Shown one piece after another: positions 1 through 9,016 of a stretch of 64,000 nucleotides of DNA. The DNA is from Planctomycetaceae bacterium (GTDB lineage: Bacteria; Planctomycetota; Planctomycetia; Pirellulales; Pirellulaceae). The stretch's first letter is position 1; each line of letters starts with the position of its first letter. The notes beneath the pieces are model-generated. The model worked only from the letters and a program-made list of their open reading frames with translations, made no database searches and had not been told where the DNA came from. The stretch lies in assembly GCA_027487485.1 (NCBI GenBank), contig JAIYDN010000084.1, positions 62,001 to 126,000 on the forward strand, in the 5' to 3' direction. The position numbers and the translations under genes were made by a program.

Positions 1-343
1 ACCGGGCTACAACGTCATGGGAATTTGCAAAGCAGCTTTGGACGCCACCATTCGTTACTTGGCATACGACATGGGTCCAAAGAACATTCGAGTCAACGCG
101 GTCAGCGCCGGCCCACTGAAAACACTCGCAGGCGTTGCTGCCGGAGTCGGTGAAATGCAAGAATACTATGGCTTTGTTGCCCCGATGGGACGCTGCGTCA
201 CCCACGAAGAAGTGGGACGCTCCGGCGCCTACCTCCTCAGCAACTACAGCAATGGAATCACTGGCGAAATCCTACATGTGGATGCTGGGTACAACATCAT
301 GGGCAGCCCAGGACGACTGCTTTACGAATTCGCCAAGAAGTAA
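1..343 (+). CDS. fabI: Enoyl-[acyl-carrier-protein] reductase FabI, C-terminal part
   Basis: Only the C-terminal ~113 residues are present; the reading frame is open from base 2 at the window edge. It catalyses the last reduction of each fatty-acid elongation cycle (NAD(P)H-dependent reduction of enoyl-ACP) in the cytoplasm. The catalytic pair of the FabI family, Tyr-x6-Lys, is visible as YNVMGICK (Tyr at bases 8-10, Lys at 29-31). It is followed by family-typical [14 protein letters not shown] and, near the end, [14 protein letters not shown]. The spacing and the VNAVSAGP block separate FabI from other short-chain dehydrogenases. The stop is TAA at 341-343. The upstream part of the gene and its promoter are outside the window. 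Confidence 0.93.
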   Translation, partial: PGYNVMGICKAALDATIRYLAYDMGPKNIRVNAVSAGPLKTLAGVAAGVGEMQEYYGFVAPMGRCVTHEEVGRSGAYLLSNYSNGITGEILHVDAGYNIMGSPGRLLYEFAKK

Positions 344-449
344 TCTGGGTGATTTACGGGCGGTGACTCGAAATGCCCCTAATTCTTGCTTTTGAAACTT
401 GGGCAAGGTAGTTCGCAATTTCCGGATTCACGGTTACACTTGGGCATAA

Positions 450-477
450 CTTTAGGGGACTCGTTGTTCCCCTAAAG
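450..477. other. Perfect 10-bp stem hairpin between fabI and tyrA
   Basis: CTTTAGGGGA (450-459) pairs perfectly with TCCCCTAAAG (468-477) around an 8-nt loop. It lies in the 202-bp gap after fabI and 69 bases before tyrA. It may end or stabilise the fabI transcript. No T-run follows on the plus strand, so a classical intrinsic terminator is not supported. Nothing else was recognised in 344-545. Confidence 0.5.
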
Positions 478-545
478 CATGATTGCGGATTGTTTTCCTC
501 GTGTTTTCGGATGCGTTCCAGCACCACTCGAATCCTTGAGCATCT

Positions 546-1400
546 ATGGTTTGGCAGCGAGTTTGTATTATTGGAGTTGGGTTGCTCGGCGGCTCAATCG
601 GTCTCGCATTGAAACGAAAGCGACTTGCCAAACAAGTCGTTGGGGTCGGCCGCAACATCGCTAAACTGGAAACCGCTATTCATCGCGGCGCAATCGACTT
701 GGCCACCGACGATATCTTGGTGGGGGCCAAAGACGCCGACTTGGTGATTGCGTGCACGCCTGTTCAGTCCATCGTGGACTCGCTTTGCGTCGCTGCAAGC
801 GTGGCCACCTCCAACGCCATCTTAACGGATGTTGGCAGCACCAAACAAAGCATCACGCGATCGGCTCTGGGTAGGCTTTCCCCCAAGCAATTCATTGGCA
901 GCCACCCTATCGCGGGCGGACACCACAGCGGGGTCGAACACGCGGTCGGAACGCTCATCGACGGAGCCCTCGTGGTGATCACGCCGTCCGAAAACACCGA
1001 CCCAGAATTAGTAGATCGAATGTCAGGTTTTTGGGAATCGATGGGAGCAAGAATTTGCATCCTTTCGCCCCAAGATCACGACGAAGCACTCGCCGTCGCT
1101 AGCCACCTGCCTCACATGGTCGCATCGGCCCTTGCTAACTCAACTCCACCCGAAATTCTCCAGTTTGTCGGCAAGGGATGGATGGATTCAACGCGTATCG
1201 CGGCCAGTAACTCGCAATTATGGCGACAGATCTTGGAAGAAAACCATGTGCCTGCCTTACAAGCGATGAAGAACTTTGCCACAATTTGCGATTCATGGGT
1301 CGAAGCTCTAGAAAAAGGAGACTTCGATCAGATCGAACAACTACTCAAAGCGGGAAAAGCAACACGTGAGGCTGTGGCAAGTAGACATTCATCCGGCTAA
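546..1400 (+). CDS. tyrA: Prephenate/arogenate dehydrogenase (TyrA family)
   Basis: 284 residues. It oxidatively decarboxylates prephenate (or arogenate) in tyrosine biosynthesis, in the cytoplasm. The N-terminal Rossmann fold shows the nucleotide-binding GxGxxG as GVGLLGGS (about residues 10-17), followed by the family blocks DVGSTKQSI, FIGSHPIAGGHHSGV and, in the helical C-terminal domain, SHLPHMVASAL and NSQLW. Family-typical length with no ACT or chorismate-mutase domain attached. The ATG at 546 lies just before the first beta strand. It overlaps the following purL by 35 bases, so the two are probably co-transcribed, although the pathways differ. Prephenate versus arogenate specificity cannot be read from the sequence. 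Confidence 0.9.
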   Translation: MVWQRVCIIGVGLLGGSIGLALKRKRLAKQVVGVGRNIAKLETAIHRGAIDLATDDILVGAKDADLVIACTPVQSIVDSLCVAASVATSNAILTDVGSTKQSITRSALGRLSPKQFIGSHPIAGGHHSGVEHAVGTLIDGALVVITPSENTDPELVDRMSGFWESMGARICILSPQDHDEALAVASHLPHMVASALANSTPPEILQFVGKGWMDSTRIAASNSQLWRQILEENHVPALQAMKNFATICDSWVEALEKGDFDQIEQLLKAGKATREAVASRHSSG

Positions 1401-4308
1401 CGGGCAACCGGATTCTCTCGGGCTCGCGGCAGTCAAGTCCGCAACCGAACTAGGTATCGCAAGCGATTTGGCAATGGAGGCGGCATACGGCTTTCTGTTG
1501 CAAGGGGATCTCGATGAGACGCAGGCGAATAAGATTGCCAATGAACTGTTGGCAGACCCTATCGCACAAAAATGTGTGACAGCGATCGTTGGGCAGCCAG
1601 CACTGAACGCTCCTCGTTCGTTCTCATCCAACGACTGCACCTTGATCTATGCGATGCCCAAAGCCGGGGTCATGGACCCCGTAGCCCAAAGCACGTTGAA
1701 CATGTTGCTTGGACTAAAGTATCCAGTGGAAGAGGTACGTACATTCCGCAAGTATTGGGTTCGCAGCGCACAAGGCGCCCCTGAAAAATCAGTGGTCCAG
1801 CGACTCTGCCAAAAGATTCTCGCCAATGACTCGATCGAACAAGTTAATGTCGGGCCGCTTCAGATGGAGCAACTCGCGGTCGGTGCCCCTTATCAATTTC
1901 AATTGGTAATGGTTCCCATTTGCGATCTCGATGAAGACGCATTGATGGTTCTCAGCAAAAGCGGACAGCTTTATCTTTCCATAGCTGAAATGCGAACCGT
2001 TCAAGATCATTTCCGCGAGCAAGGTCGCGAGCCTACCGATATCGAATTGGAAACGATAGCACAGACCTGGAGCGAACATTGCAGCCATAAAACGCTCGGC
2101 GGAAAAATCGAGTACCAAGATGAAAACGGTACTCGCAATTTCAAGAGCATGCTGAAGGAAACCATCTTTGCAGCCACCGTGAAAATTCGTGAAATGCTTG
2201 GGGCTGAGGATTGGTGCGTCAGCGTTTTCAAAGACAACGCCGGAGTTGTCCAATTCGATGACGAAGATCACGTCGTCTTCAAGGTCGAAACTCATAACCA
2301 TCCCTCCGCCATCGAGCCTTACGGTGGGGCCAACACCGGCCTAGGCGGGGTGATTCGCGATCCACTAGGTACAGGCTTGGGGGCAAAGCCGGTTTGCAGC
2401 ACCGACGTCTTTTGCTTCGCCTCTCCGAATTATCCACCTAACGATCTTCCCCCAGGGGTTCTTCACCCACGACGCGTGATGTCGGGCGTTGTCTCCGGAG
2501 TGCGCGACTACGGCAACCGAATGGGCATTCCAACGGTCAATGGTGCGGTATACTTCGATGACCGATACCTGGGTAACCCCTTGGTCTATTGTGGAAACGT
2601 TGGCATCCTTCCCAAAGACAAAGTGGAAAAGAGCGCGAATCCAGGCGATCTGATTGTCGCGATCGGTGGAAGAACCGGCCGCGATGGCATTCACGGGGCT
2701 ACCTTCAGCAGCGTCGAACTGACCCACGAAAGCGAAGCCATCTCCGGCGGCTCCGTTCAGATCGGAAACGCCATCACCGAGAAAATGGTGCTGGATGTTC
2801 TCTTGCAAGCCCGTGACCAAGGACTCTACTCCGCCGTCACCGACTGTGGTGCTGGCGGTTTCAGCAGCGCCGTAGGTGAAATGGGAGAATCCATCGGTGC
2901 CGAAGTTTGGCTCGATCAAGCTCCTCTCAAATACGATGGCCTGAACTACACCGAGATTTGGATCAGCGAAGCGCAAGAACGGATGGTCATGGCCGTACCA
3001 CCTGACAAGCTGGACCGATTGAAGGCTCTGTGCAACGGTGAAGATGTCGAAGTGGCTGTCTTGGGCAAGTTCACTCCGACCGGATTGCTGCGGTTGATGT
3101 ACCAAGGAATCGAAGTCGGCTGCGTCAGCATGGAATTTTTGCATCAAGGTCGACCACCTGTGGTCCGCCAAGCAGTCTACAAGCCAACACCAGAGACCAC
3201 CTGTGAGCTCGGAAAACTGGATCGAGCAGCCATCGAAGGAACTCTTCTAAAGATCTTGGCCCACCCAACGGTTGCCAGCAAACACTGGGTTATCCGACAG
3301 TACGATCACGAAGTACAAGCGGGCAGCGTGGTGAAACCCCTCGTGGGCCCGTCGACGAACGGACCAAGCGACGCCGCCGTCGTTCGGCCTAAACTGAGAA
3401 GCAACCGTGGACTCGTTCTGTCCTGCGGCATGAATCCTCGATTGGGTGATTACGATCCGTACCATATGGCCACCTCCGCCATCGACGAAGCCGTTCGAAA
3501 CGCAGTCTGTGTAGGAGCCGACCCGAAACGGATCGCCATCTTGGATAACTTCTGTTGGGGCAATACCGAAAAACCAGAAACGCTTGGAACTCTAGTTCGA
3601 GCATCGATCGGTTGCCATGACTTAGCGGTCGAGTGGAAGACTCCGTTCATCAGCGGCAAAGATAGCTTGAACAACGAATTTACTTGGTTCAATGCAGACG
3701 GTGGGAAACAAACGATCGCGATCCCATGCTCTTTGCTGATCAGCGCTATGGGGCAAATCGATGATTGCTCCAAAGCGATCACCATGGATCTCAAGCGTCC
3801 TGGCAATCTTATCTATTTGGTAGGAGTGACACGCGATGAATTGGCTGGCTCCTATGCCGCCATGGTGCTTGGGAAAACCGGCGGGAAAATCCCTAAGGTG
3901 GATGCTGCCCTTGCAATGCGAAGCTACCAAGCTTTGCACCAAGCCATCCAACATCGCCAAGTCGTGTCATGTCATGATTTGAGCGAAGGTGGCCTAGCCG
4001 TTTCGCTATCGGAAATGGCATTCGCAGGGGAGCTTGGCGTCTCCATCGATATTTCCAGCATGCGTCAAGCAAGCTTTATCGATGTCGAGGTCGCTCTGTT
4101 CTCAGAATCCAACAGCCGAATCCTTTGCGAAGTCAACGCAAAAGAGGCGACCGCCTTCGAACGAACCATGCAAGACTTGCCCTGCTTCAAGCTTGGCGTA
4201 GTTGCAACACACGACCGAGTTGCGGTTCAATGTGATGGCGAAACCATTCTCGATATGACATGGGCATCGCTTCGAGACACTTGGCTCGCCCCGTTGGATT
4301 GGGAGTAA
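1366..4308 (+). CDS. purL: Phosphoribosylformylglycinamidine synthase, PurL subunit (PurS-like N-terminus)
   Basis: 980 residues from a GTG start. It performs the ATP- and glutamine-dependent conversion of FGAR to FGAM in purine synthesis. The first ~80 residues (LWQVDIHPANG onward) look like a fused PurS-type domain; the two AIRS-like halves follow. Visible family motifs are TWSEHCSHKT (about residue 234), ETHNHPSAIEPYGGANTG (about 307), TDCGAGGFSSAVGEMGE, GKDSLNNE (about 764) and CHDLSEGGLAVSLSEMAF (about 869). At 980 residues it is longer than stand-alone small PurL and shorter than the ~1300-residue form carrying a glutaminase domain. No PurQ domain is seen, so a separate PurQ is expected elsewhere. 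The GTG was chosen because LWQVDI matches the usual family start; it lies inside the tyrA end. Confidence 0.93.
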   Translation: MRLWQVDIHPANGQPDSLGLAAVKSATELGIASDLAMEAAYGFLLQGDLDETQANKIANELLADPIAQKCVTAIVGQPALNAPRSFSSNDCTLIYAMPKAGVMDPVAQSTLNMLLGLKYPVEEVRTFRKYWVRSAQGAPEKSVVQRLCQKILANDSIEQVNVGPLQMEQLAVGAPYQFQLVMVPICDLDEDALMVLSKSGQLYLSIAEMRTVQDHFREQGREPTDIELETIAQTWSEHCSHKTLGGKIEYQDENGTRNFKSMLKETIFAATVKIREMLGAEDWCVSVFKDNAGVVQFDDEDHVVFKVETHNHPSAIEPYGGANTGLGGVIRDPLGTGLGAKPVCSTDVFCFASPNYPPNDLPPGVLHPRRVMSGVVSGVRDYGNRMGIPTVNGAVYFDDRYLGNPLVYCGNVGILPKDKVEKSANPGDLIVAIGGRTGRDGIHGATFSSVELTHESEAISGGSVQIGNAITEKMVLDVLLQARDQGLYSAVTDCGAGGFSSAVGEMGESIGAEVWLDQAPLKYDGLNYTEIWISEAQERMVMAVPPDKLDRLKALCNGEDVEVAVLGKFTPTGLLRLMYQGIEVGCVSMEFLHQGRPPVVRQAVYKPTPETTCELGKLDRAAIEGTLLKILAHPTVASKHWVIRQYDHEVQAGSVVKPLVGPSTNGPSDAAVVRPKLRSNRGLVLSCGMNPRLGDYDPYHMATSAIDEAVRNAVCVGADPKRIAILDNFCWGNTEKPETLGTLVRASIGCHDLAVEWKTPFISGKDSLNNEFTWFNADGGKQTIAIPCSLLISAMGQIDDCSKAITMDLKRPGNLIYLVGVTRDELAGSYAAMVLGKTGGKIPKVDAALAMRSYQALHQAIQHRQVVSCHDLSEGGLAVSLSEMAFAGELGVSIDISSMRQASFIDVEVALFSESNSRILCEVNAKEATAFERTMQDLPCFKLGVVATHDRVAVQCDGETILDMTWASLRDTWLAPLDWE

Positions 4309-4329
4309 AAGACAACACAAAGGTACACC

Positions 4330-4845
4330 ATGACGACCCCTGCCCCCAATCAATCGCAACCCCTTGAGGCTGTCGCAGTATCGATGACTCCGCTTCAGCG
4401 GTTCGACGAGTATCTGCAATCCAAAGGGCTTCGAAATACCGAGCAACGCAAGTTCTTGATAGAACAAGTGTTTAATCGGCACGAACATTTTGATGCCGAT
4501 CAACTCATCGATCAACTGCCTGCCAAAGGCCAGGCGAACTACGTCTCTCGCCCAACCGTGTACCGAACGCTTCGAGAATTTGTTGACGCAGGGCTACTCA
4601 ATCGGTTCGAATTGGACGGACGCAGCGTCTACGAACACGATTATGGCTACCCCGAACACGACCATCTTTATTGCACCAAATGCAGAAAGCTGATCGAGTT
4701 TACGAGCGAGGAAATATTGCAGCTTCGCGAGACCGTCGCGAAACGACATCGATTCCGCGTTCGAGACCACCGGTTTATCATCCATGGCGTTTGTGACGAA
4801 TGCACCAAACTCCGGAACCGCGATCGAAAACAAGACCGCGTTTGA
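4330..4845 (+). CDS. Fur-family metal-responsive transcriptional regulator
   Basis: 171 residues. A winged-helix N-terminal domain (about 20-100) contains the family signature SRPTVYRTLREFVDAGL. The C-terminal dimerisation/metal domain shows HDHLYCTKC (about residue 109) and a second CxxC, CDEC, near 154, the structural zinc site of Fur/Zur/PerR proteins. A short N-terminal tail of about 20 residues precedes the domain. AAGG lies a few bases before the ATG. It starts 21 bp after purL and may share that transcript. Iron (Fur), zinc (Zur) or peroxide (PerR) specificity cannot be assigned from sequence alone. A Fur/Zur-like operator is present at 34823-34837, but no link to this particular gene is shown. 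Confidence 0.9.
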   Translation: MTTPAPNQSQPLEAVAVSMTPLQRFDEYLQSKGLRNTEQRKFLIEQVFNRHEHFDADQLIDQLPAKGQANYVSRPTVYRTLREFVDAGLLNRFELDGRSVYEHDYGYPEHDHLYCTKCRKLIEFTSEEILQLRETVAKRHRFRVRDHRFIIHGVCDECTKLRNRDRKQDRV

Positions 4846-4854
4846 TCGGCCTGC

Positions 4855-5562
4855 CTAACACTTCGCCGTCTTGCGCTTCTTTCCTATCGAACCGCGCTGT
4901 CGAACCTTTTCAATGTATTCGGGAGCGTATGGTGTCTTGCAATCGTTATCTCCCAAGTCTGCCGTAACCGGTCCGATGGACTTACCCACCTTGATGGCCA
5001 TTTCGGTCAGCGAGACGACATACGAACCCACCGAGATGACAAACGCGTTCATCTGATAACGTACCGCATCCGGTTGCTCATGGATCGAACTCTCAACTCG
5101 CTCCATCAACTTTTCTAGCTCTGCCAAATCAAGTTGCTCGTCGGCGACAACAGATACGATGCTCCCTAACGTCGCCCAACCTGCAACCTTCGTAAGCTCC
5201 TTCTTGGAATCAATCCACGAAAGACTCAGCTCCCATCCATGCGGGCTGCCCGCGGCAACCCATGCCACCGTCCATCCGCAGAGCGGCCTGCAGTAAGCCT
5301 TCGCCAACCAATCTTTTAGGTTTTTCTTGGTCATCTTCGCGTCGTCGGCAATCAAGCCCGCCAAATACATCGCGTCATAAATGCCCGTCTCGTAAAGATC
5401 CAACGCAAGTTGATAATCTTTCTTGACTCGCTTGACGATCTTTTGAAGATCTCCAATCTTGACGCCATAACAAGGCTCGGCCACGCCATGCTTCAGAATA
5501 ACACGCTTGTAGCTTTCGCTTCCGAGCGGCTTGATTTCGTCCAGGATCGCTTGAGCATTCAT
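4855..5562 (-). CDS. DNA alkylation repair protein, AlkD-like HEAT-repeat fold
   Basis: About 235 residues from the ATG at 5562 (MNAQAILDEI). The frame also allows 14 more residues upstream (to 5604), but the shorter start matches the usual family beginning. Helical repeat protein with YGVKIGDLQKIVKRVKK near the N-terminus, CRPLCGWTVAWVA in the middle and a Lys/Arg-rich end. This pattern fits the DNA-alkylation-repair family of HEAT-like glycosylases that excise N3/N7-alkylated purines. Several members of this family are not active glycosylases, so the activity is inferred. Its stop lies only 9 bp from the stop of the convergent Fur-family gene. Confidence 0.75.
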   Translation of the reverse strand: MNAQAILDEIKPLGSESYKRVILKHGVAEPCYGVKIGDLQKIVKRVKKDYQLALDLYETGIYDAMYLAGLIADDAKMTKKNLKDWLAKAYCRPLCGWTVAWVAAGSPHGWELSLSWIDSKKELTKVAGWATLGSIVSVVADEQLDLAELEKLMERVESSIHEQPDAVRYQMNAFVISVGSYVVSLTEMAIKVGKSIGPVTADLGDNDCKTPYAPEYIEKVRQRGSIGKKRKTAKC

Positions 5563-5637
5563 CTTGGTGTGGCTTTCTCTCAAAAGGACTTGTACAAGGT
5601 GCACAGCAGTAACAACGTGGCCAGTCGATGAAGGAAC

Positions 5638-6561
5638 TCAGTTACGGAACTGCTCATGGCAACGAATGCAATTATCTTCCATCCGGGTCAATAAGCTGGA
5701 AGACTTTGCTCCCGAATCGGCGGTGACCTGCCCGTCGTACGCTCGCCGTAGCTCACTTTCTAACCTACCACTTAATAGCACACTCTCATTGAGAAGCTGC
5801 TGAAATTCTTTACCCAGGGTCTGCGAGTCTTCTAAACGCCCCAGTTCAACCATGTGTTCTTTTAGCATCAGCGCGTCCGTCGCGCTCTTGTCCCACTTGG
5901 GCCAATTTTCCTTCTTGGCAGCGACCAATTCGCTCATGGCCAGATCAATTGAAACCATCATTTCGGCCATCGGCGGGACTGGCGAAATCTCTTGAAAGTC
6001 TAGCTTCATGGAATCCAAAATCGAATCGGCCACAGGTTGCGACTGGCGTACCGATTCGAAAAGCCCGCGAAACCCTGGATTCGTTCCTGCAAGCTTCAAG
6101 GTCTCCAATGCCTGCTCCGGAGTGATCAACCCCAACGTTCTGCACGCGGCCGCGACAGCTGCCGGACTACGGTGCTTCCCGTGATGGCAATGGACGTAAA
6201 TGGGTTTGGGCAAATCGCGAATGGCTTTCGCCAACTCCACGACACGGTCTGGTGGGATCCCATCGTATCCATTAGGCAAATGCACATAACGCATCCCAAA
6301 CTTCTTTGCCATCGCAACGTCCGGCCGCATCCCGTCCACGCTAAGGATCGTCTTCACCCCAAGCGCTTGCAGCTCCGCAAAACTAGCTTCTTGTTCGGGC
6401 AGTGCGCCCGAAATAATCTCGGGCTGCACCTGAATCGCATTCGACAAATGTTTTGTGTCCAATTTGCGCGCTATCTCAGCTCCCTGCTGGACACCCAAGC
6501 CAGCAGAACAGATCGCGTACAAACCCAAAATGGCAACCCAACCGACTAAGCGTGCATTCAT
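5638..6561 (-). CDS. Exported tyrosine/dual-specificity phosphatase fused to a C-terminal c-type haem domain
   Basis: 307 residues with an N-terminal signal-like segment (hydrophobic residues 5-22). The N-terminal half is a DSP/PTP-like phosphatase: ISGALPEQEASFAELQALG is a typical opening, and the P-loop Cys-x5-Arg is HCHHGKHRS (Cys125, Arg131), preceded by PIYVHC. The C-terminal ~110 residues are helical and end in NCIRCHEQFRN, a CxxCH haem-c motif (Cys298, Cys301, His302) at the very C-terminus, as in cytochrome c'/c556-type four-helix bundles. The protein is presumably periplasmic, where haem would be attached. The start overlaps the end of the HAD gene by 4 bp (ATGA type), implying translational coupling. 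Substrate unknown. Confidence 0.75.
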   Translation of the reverse strand: MNARLVGWVAILGLYAICSAGLGVQQGAEIARKLDTKHLSNAIQVQPEIISGALPEQEASFAELQALGVKTILSVDGMRPDVAMAKKFGMRYVHLPNGYDGIPPDRVVELAKAIRDLPKPIYVHCHHGKHRSPAAVAAACRTLGLITPEQALETLKLAGTNPGFRGLFESVRQSQPVADSILDSMKLDFQEISPVPPMAEMMVSIDLAMSELVAAKKENWPKWDKSATDALMLKEHMVELGRLEDSQTLGKEFQQLLNESVLLSGRLESELRRAYDGQVTADSGAKSSSLLTRMEDNCIRCHEQFRN

Positions 6562-7169
6562 GCTTCAGACCAACTATCGATGGTTTTCATCAGCCGGTCC
6601 GCATTGACAAACACTTCGGCTTGCCATCCCGCTGCGGCTGCTGCAGCGACATTTTCTGCACGATCGTCGGTAAAAAAGATCTTTTCGGCGCTCGTTGCAC
6701 TCAGCCGCTGAGCTTCTGCATAGATATGCCAATCGGGCTTCATGCACTTGACTTCATAAGACAGAATGATCGGATCGAACCAACCCATCACCTGGGGATA
6801 GGCTAGTTCCCTAATCCAATTCCAATGAGCCTCGCACGTATTGGACAAAAGCCCCATGGGAATTCCGAGTTCCTTCACGCGTTGTAGAACAGGAAGGATC
6901 TGCGCGTTAGGCACAAACATATCGGCAGCAGCATGAAGCATGTCCGAAATATCTAAGTCGCGTCCGATCGCATCGGAAATCCGCTGGACAAAAGTCACAC
7001 TGCTGATGCGCCCTGTTTCATACTCAATATGCAACGGTGTTTCCATGACGATCGCATGCATTTGGCTGGCGGATATTCCGGCAACTTGAGCCATCTTTCG
7101 CATTGAAAGATGATGATCGAAGTAGAGAAGCACATTGCCAAGATCGAAGTAAAAGAAATCGGGTCGCAT
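6558..7169 (-). CDS. HAD-superfamily hydrolase, YihX-like
   Basis: 203 residues. Motif I is FDLGNVLL at the N-terminus, with Asp-x-Gly-Asn instead of the usual Asp-x-Asp; this variant is normal in the YihX-type (alpha-glucose-1-phosphatase) branch. Motif II is LLSNT, motif III the Lys of KCMKPD, and motif IV FFTDDRAENVAAA. The cap region lies between motifs I and II (about residues 15-95). A small cytoplasmic phosphatase acting on a phosphorylated sugar or similar metabolite is likely, but the substrate is not predictable. It is followed with a 4-bp overlap by the phosphatase-cytochrome gene and lies downstream of a glycosyltransferase on the same strand. Confidence 0.85.
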   Translation of the reverse strand: MRPDFFYFDLGNVLLYFDHHLSMRKMAQVAGISASQMHAIVMETPLHIEYETGRISSVTFVQRISDAIGRDLDISDMLHAAADMFVPNAQILPVLQRVKELGIPMGLLSNTCEAHWNWIRELAYPQVMGWFDPIILSYEVKCMKPDWHIYAEAQRLSATSAEKIFFTDDRAENVAAAAAAGWQAEVFVNADRLMKTIDSWSEA

Positions 7170-7272
7170 AGGTTCCTGTGCCAGTGAGATAAAAATTGAC
7201 TGAGAAATTGACTAGGAAATTGAATGGAGGAAAAGTATCCACAGTTCAAATTGTACCCTTGCCCCTTCGCCC

Positions 7273-8391
7273 TTACATCCTCCCAGAACGACAAGTTTCT
7301 AAAACGTGTTGATAGAGGTTTTCGTATTTCTTCATCTGAATTTCCAGACAAAACTCGGTTTCAGCCCGAGCGCGATTGAAATGGCACAGACGGGTTCGAA
7401 GGTCTGAATCGTTCGCAACATGAACGACTTGGTCGAGCCAGCGGTCCCAGTCGCCCGCTTCGACTGCTTGCGTTTCTTGAGAATCACCTAGCAAATCGCA
7501 GACCCCTTCAACCCTGGTCGTCACGACTGGCAACCCCTCTGCCATCGCCTCAAGGACAACATTGGGCATCCCTTCATACCGAGTCGGCAACAGAAGCACT
7601 TCCGATCGCCCCATCCAGGCTCGTATGGAGTCGCTTTGGCCAAGCACCTTCATGCGACCCGCGACTTCAGGCAACTTCGATGTCGCATCGGCTCGTGCGC
7701 GAAGCGGACCATCCCCCAGAAGAACCAACTGGTGACTAGGCAGCTTCGCCAAAAGCTCCGGCGCTCGAGCAAGCAGTTCATCAACTCCTTTTTGTACCGT
7801 TAGCCTCCCCACAAACAGCAGGAGCCTAGCATCTTCAGCAAGCCCGAATTGCGAAGGGTTGACGGCGGAAGGTTGCGTCGCGATCTCAATGCCATTCGGG
7901 ATGACTTCCAATTTGGATGGCAAAACCCGCTCGGCCGAGATGCACCATTGCTTCACGGCATTGCTAACGCAAACGACTTTCGCCATACGCCGCGCGGCCC
8001 ATCCCCCCAAAGCATGCCTGTTTCGATTCGGCTCAGCCACCCGTGCGCCCCCCACGACCGGAATCCCAAACGATGGAACGATCCAGGCGGAAAGAACATT
8101 CGCATGCCACAAAAAGGACTGAACCAGTTCCGGCGGGTCAGATCGCAACAGCTTGCGAAACCGTCGTGCAACCTTGGGTAACATCCACCATCGCTGAGCG
8201 TCCAAAAAGTGAGTTTCAATGGCCCGTTGTTCCAGCAAATTGAGAAGAGCAGCCTTAGGGGAAGCCGGACGAGGCCCAAATGCAATCACTCGAACTCGAT
8301 GCCCGCGCGATTGAAGGAAGCAAGCCAACGAAACGCAACATCGCTCGGCCCCGCCCGTGTCCAGTTCGGTAATGACTAGATCAATTCGCAT
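7273..8391 (-). CDS. Glycosyltransferase family 4 (GT-B fold)
   Basis: 372 residues. The N-terminal acceptor domain begins MRIDLVITELDTGGAERC, with the GGAER motif typical of GT4 enzymes. The donor domain carries VIPNGIE, LLFVGRLTVQKGVDELL, VLLGDGP and the donor-sugar block PTRYEGMPNVVLEAMAEG with the E-x7-E pattern, then GLPVV. It transfers a nucleotide-activated sugar to an unknown acceptor, probably in LPS, exopolysaccharide or glycolipid synthesis at the cytoplasmic face of the membrane. No membrane segment is seen. The HAD phosphatase follows about 100 bp downstream on the same strand. The HEAT-like gene is divergent upstream. Confidence 0.9.
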   Translation of the reverse strand: MRIDLVITELDTGGAERCCVSLACFLQSRGHRVRVIAFGPRPASPKAALLNLLEQRAIETHFLDAQRWWMLPKVARRFRKLLRSDPPELVQSFLWHANVLSAWIVPSFGIPVVGGARVAEPNRNRHALGGWAARRMAKVVCVSNAVKQWCISAERVLPSKLEVIPNGIEIATQPSAVNPSQFGLAEDARLLLFVGRLTVQKGVDELLARAPELLAKLPSHQLVLLGDGPLRARADATSKLPEVAGRMKVLGQSDSIRAWMGRSEVLLLPTRYEGMPNVVLEAMAEGLPVVTTRVEGVCDLLGDSQETQAVEAGDWDRWLDQVVHVANDSDLRTRLCHFNRARAETEFCLEIQMKKYENLYQHVLETCRSGRM

Positions 8392-8509
8392 AGTGCATGC
8401 ATTTCATTGGCAATCGACATCTCCTTGAAAACCCAGATTGTGCCACTTCTGCAAATCCTGTATTCACTCGAAACATCGAGGGGAAACACGTAAGCATGGA
8501 GGCTTGTGG

Positions 8510-8959
8510 ATGATCGAACCTAAACAACTCTTGGAATACGCACAGCATCCCGAGCTGGCTCTTCAAAATCTACCCGAATTGTTCGCATTATTGGATAGCG
8601 ACGACGAAACGTTGCAAAACTACGCCACCGAAGCCCTAGAGAACTGCGGTCCGCCAAGACCCCAGGACCATCAAAGCCTGCAGCAACGTCTTCGATCGGA
8701 AAATGCTACGGAAGTTTATTGGTCCAGCACTCTTCTGGGGCGTGCCAAAGAGCAGATGGAAAAACCAGAGCAAGTCGCTTCGGTCCAGCAGGCTTTAGGA
8801 GCCGTTATTCAGCGAGATTCTTTAGATGTTTCAGCGCGCGAACGTGCCGCATGGGCAATCCACGAACTTGGCCCCGCAGACGCGGATCTGAAAAACCAAC
8901 TTCAAAAACTAATTCCCCAAGCCGCCCCTCGCTTGAAACGACTTCTCGAAGCCATTTAG
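8510..8959 (+). CDS. Small HEAT-repeat-like protein of unknown function
   Basis: 149 residues from the ATG at 8510 (MIEPKQLLEYAQHPE). An in-frame start at 8438 exists but GGAGG lies about 8 bases before 8510, so the shorter form is preferred. The sequence is Leu/Ala-rich and helical with alternating patterns such as NLPELFALLDSDDETLQNYA and RERAAWAIHELGP, resembling HEAT or PBS-lyase repeats. No catalytic motif, signal peptide or membrane segment. Probably a cytoplasmic interaction protein. It is divergent from the glycosyltransferase and upstream of the lipoprotein endonuclease gene. Confidence 0.7.
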   Translation: MIEPKQLLEYAQHPELALQNLPELFALLDSDDETLQNYATEALENCGPPRPQDHQSLQQRLRSENATEVYWSSTLLGRAKEQMEKPEQVASVQQALGAVIQRDSLDVSARERAAWAIHELGPADADLKNQLQKLIPQAAPRLKRLLEAI

Positions 8960-9016
8960 TACCTACCAGATCGAATTCATCCATCTGGATGGACCCCACG
9001 CAAGGAGGCGAGGGAT

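Noticed and set aside
450-477. Classical intrinsic terminator after fabI
   Set aside because: The stem is perfect but no T-run follows; kept only as a hairpin.
2365-3171. 268-residue leftward frame antisense to purL
   Set aside because: Antisense to a strongly conserved gene; the peptide shows no recognisable domain.
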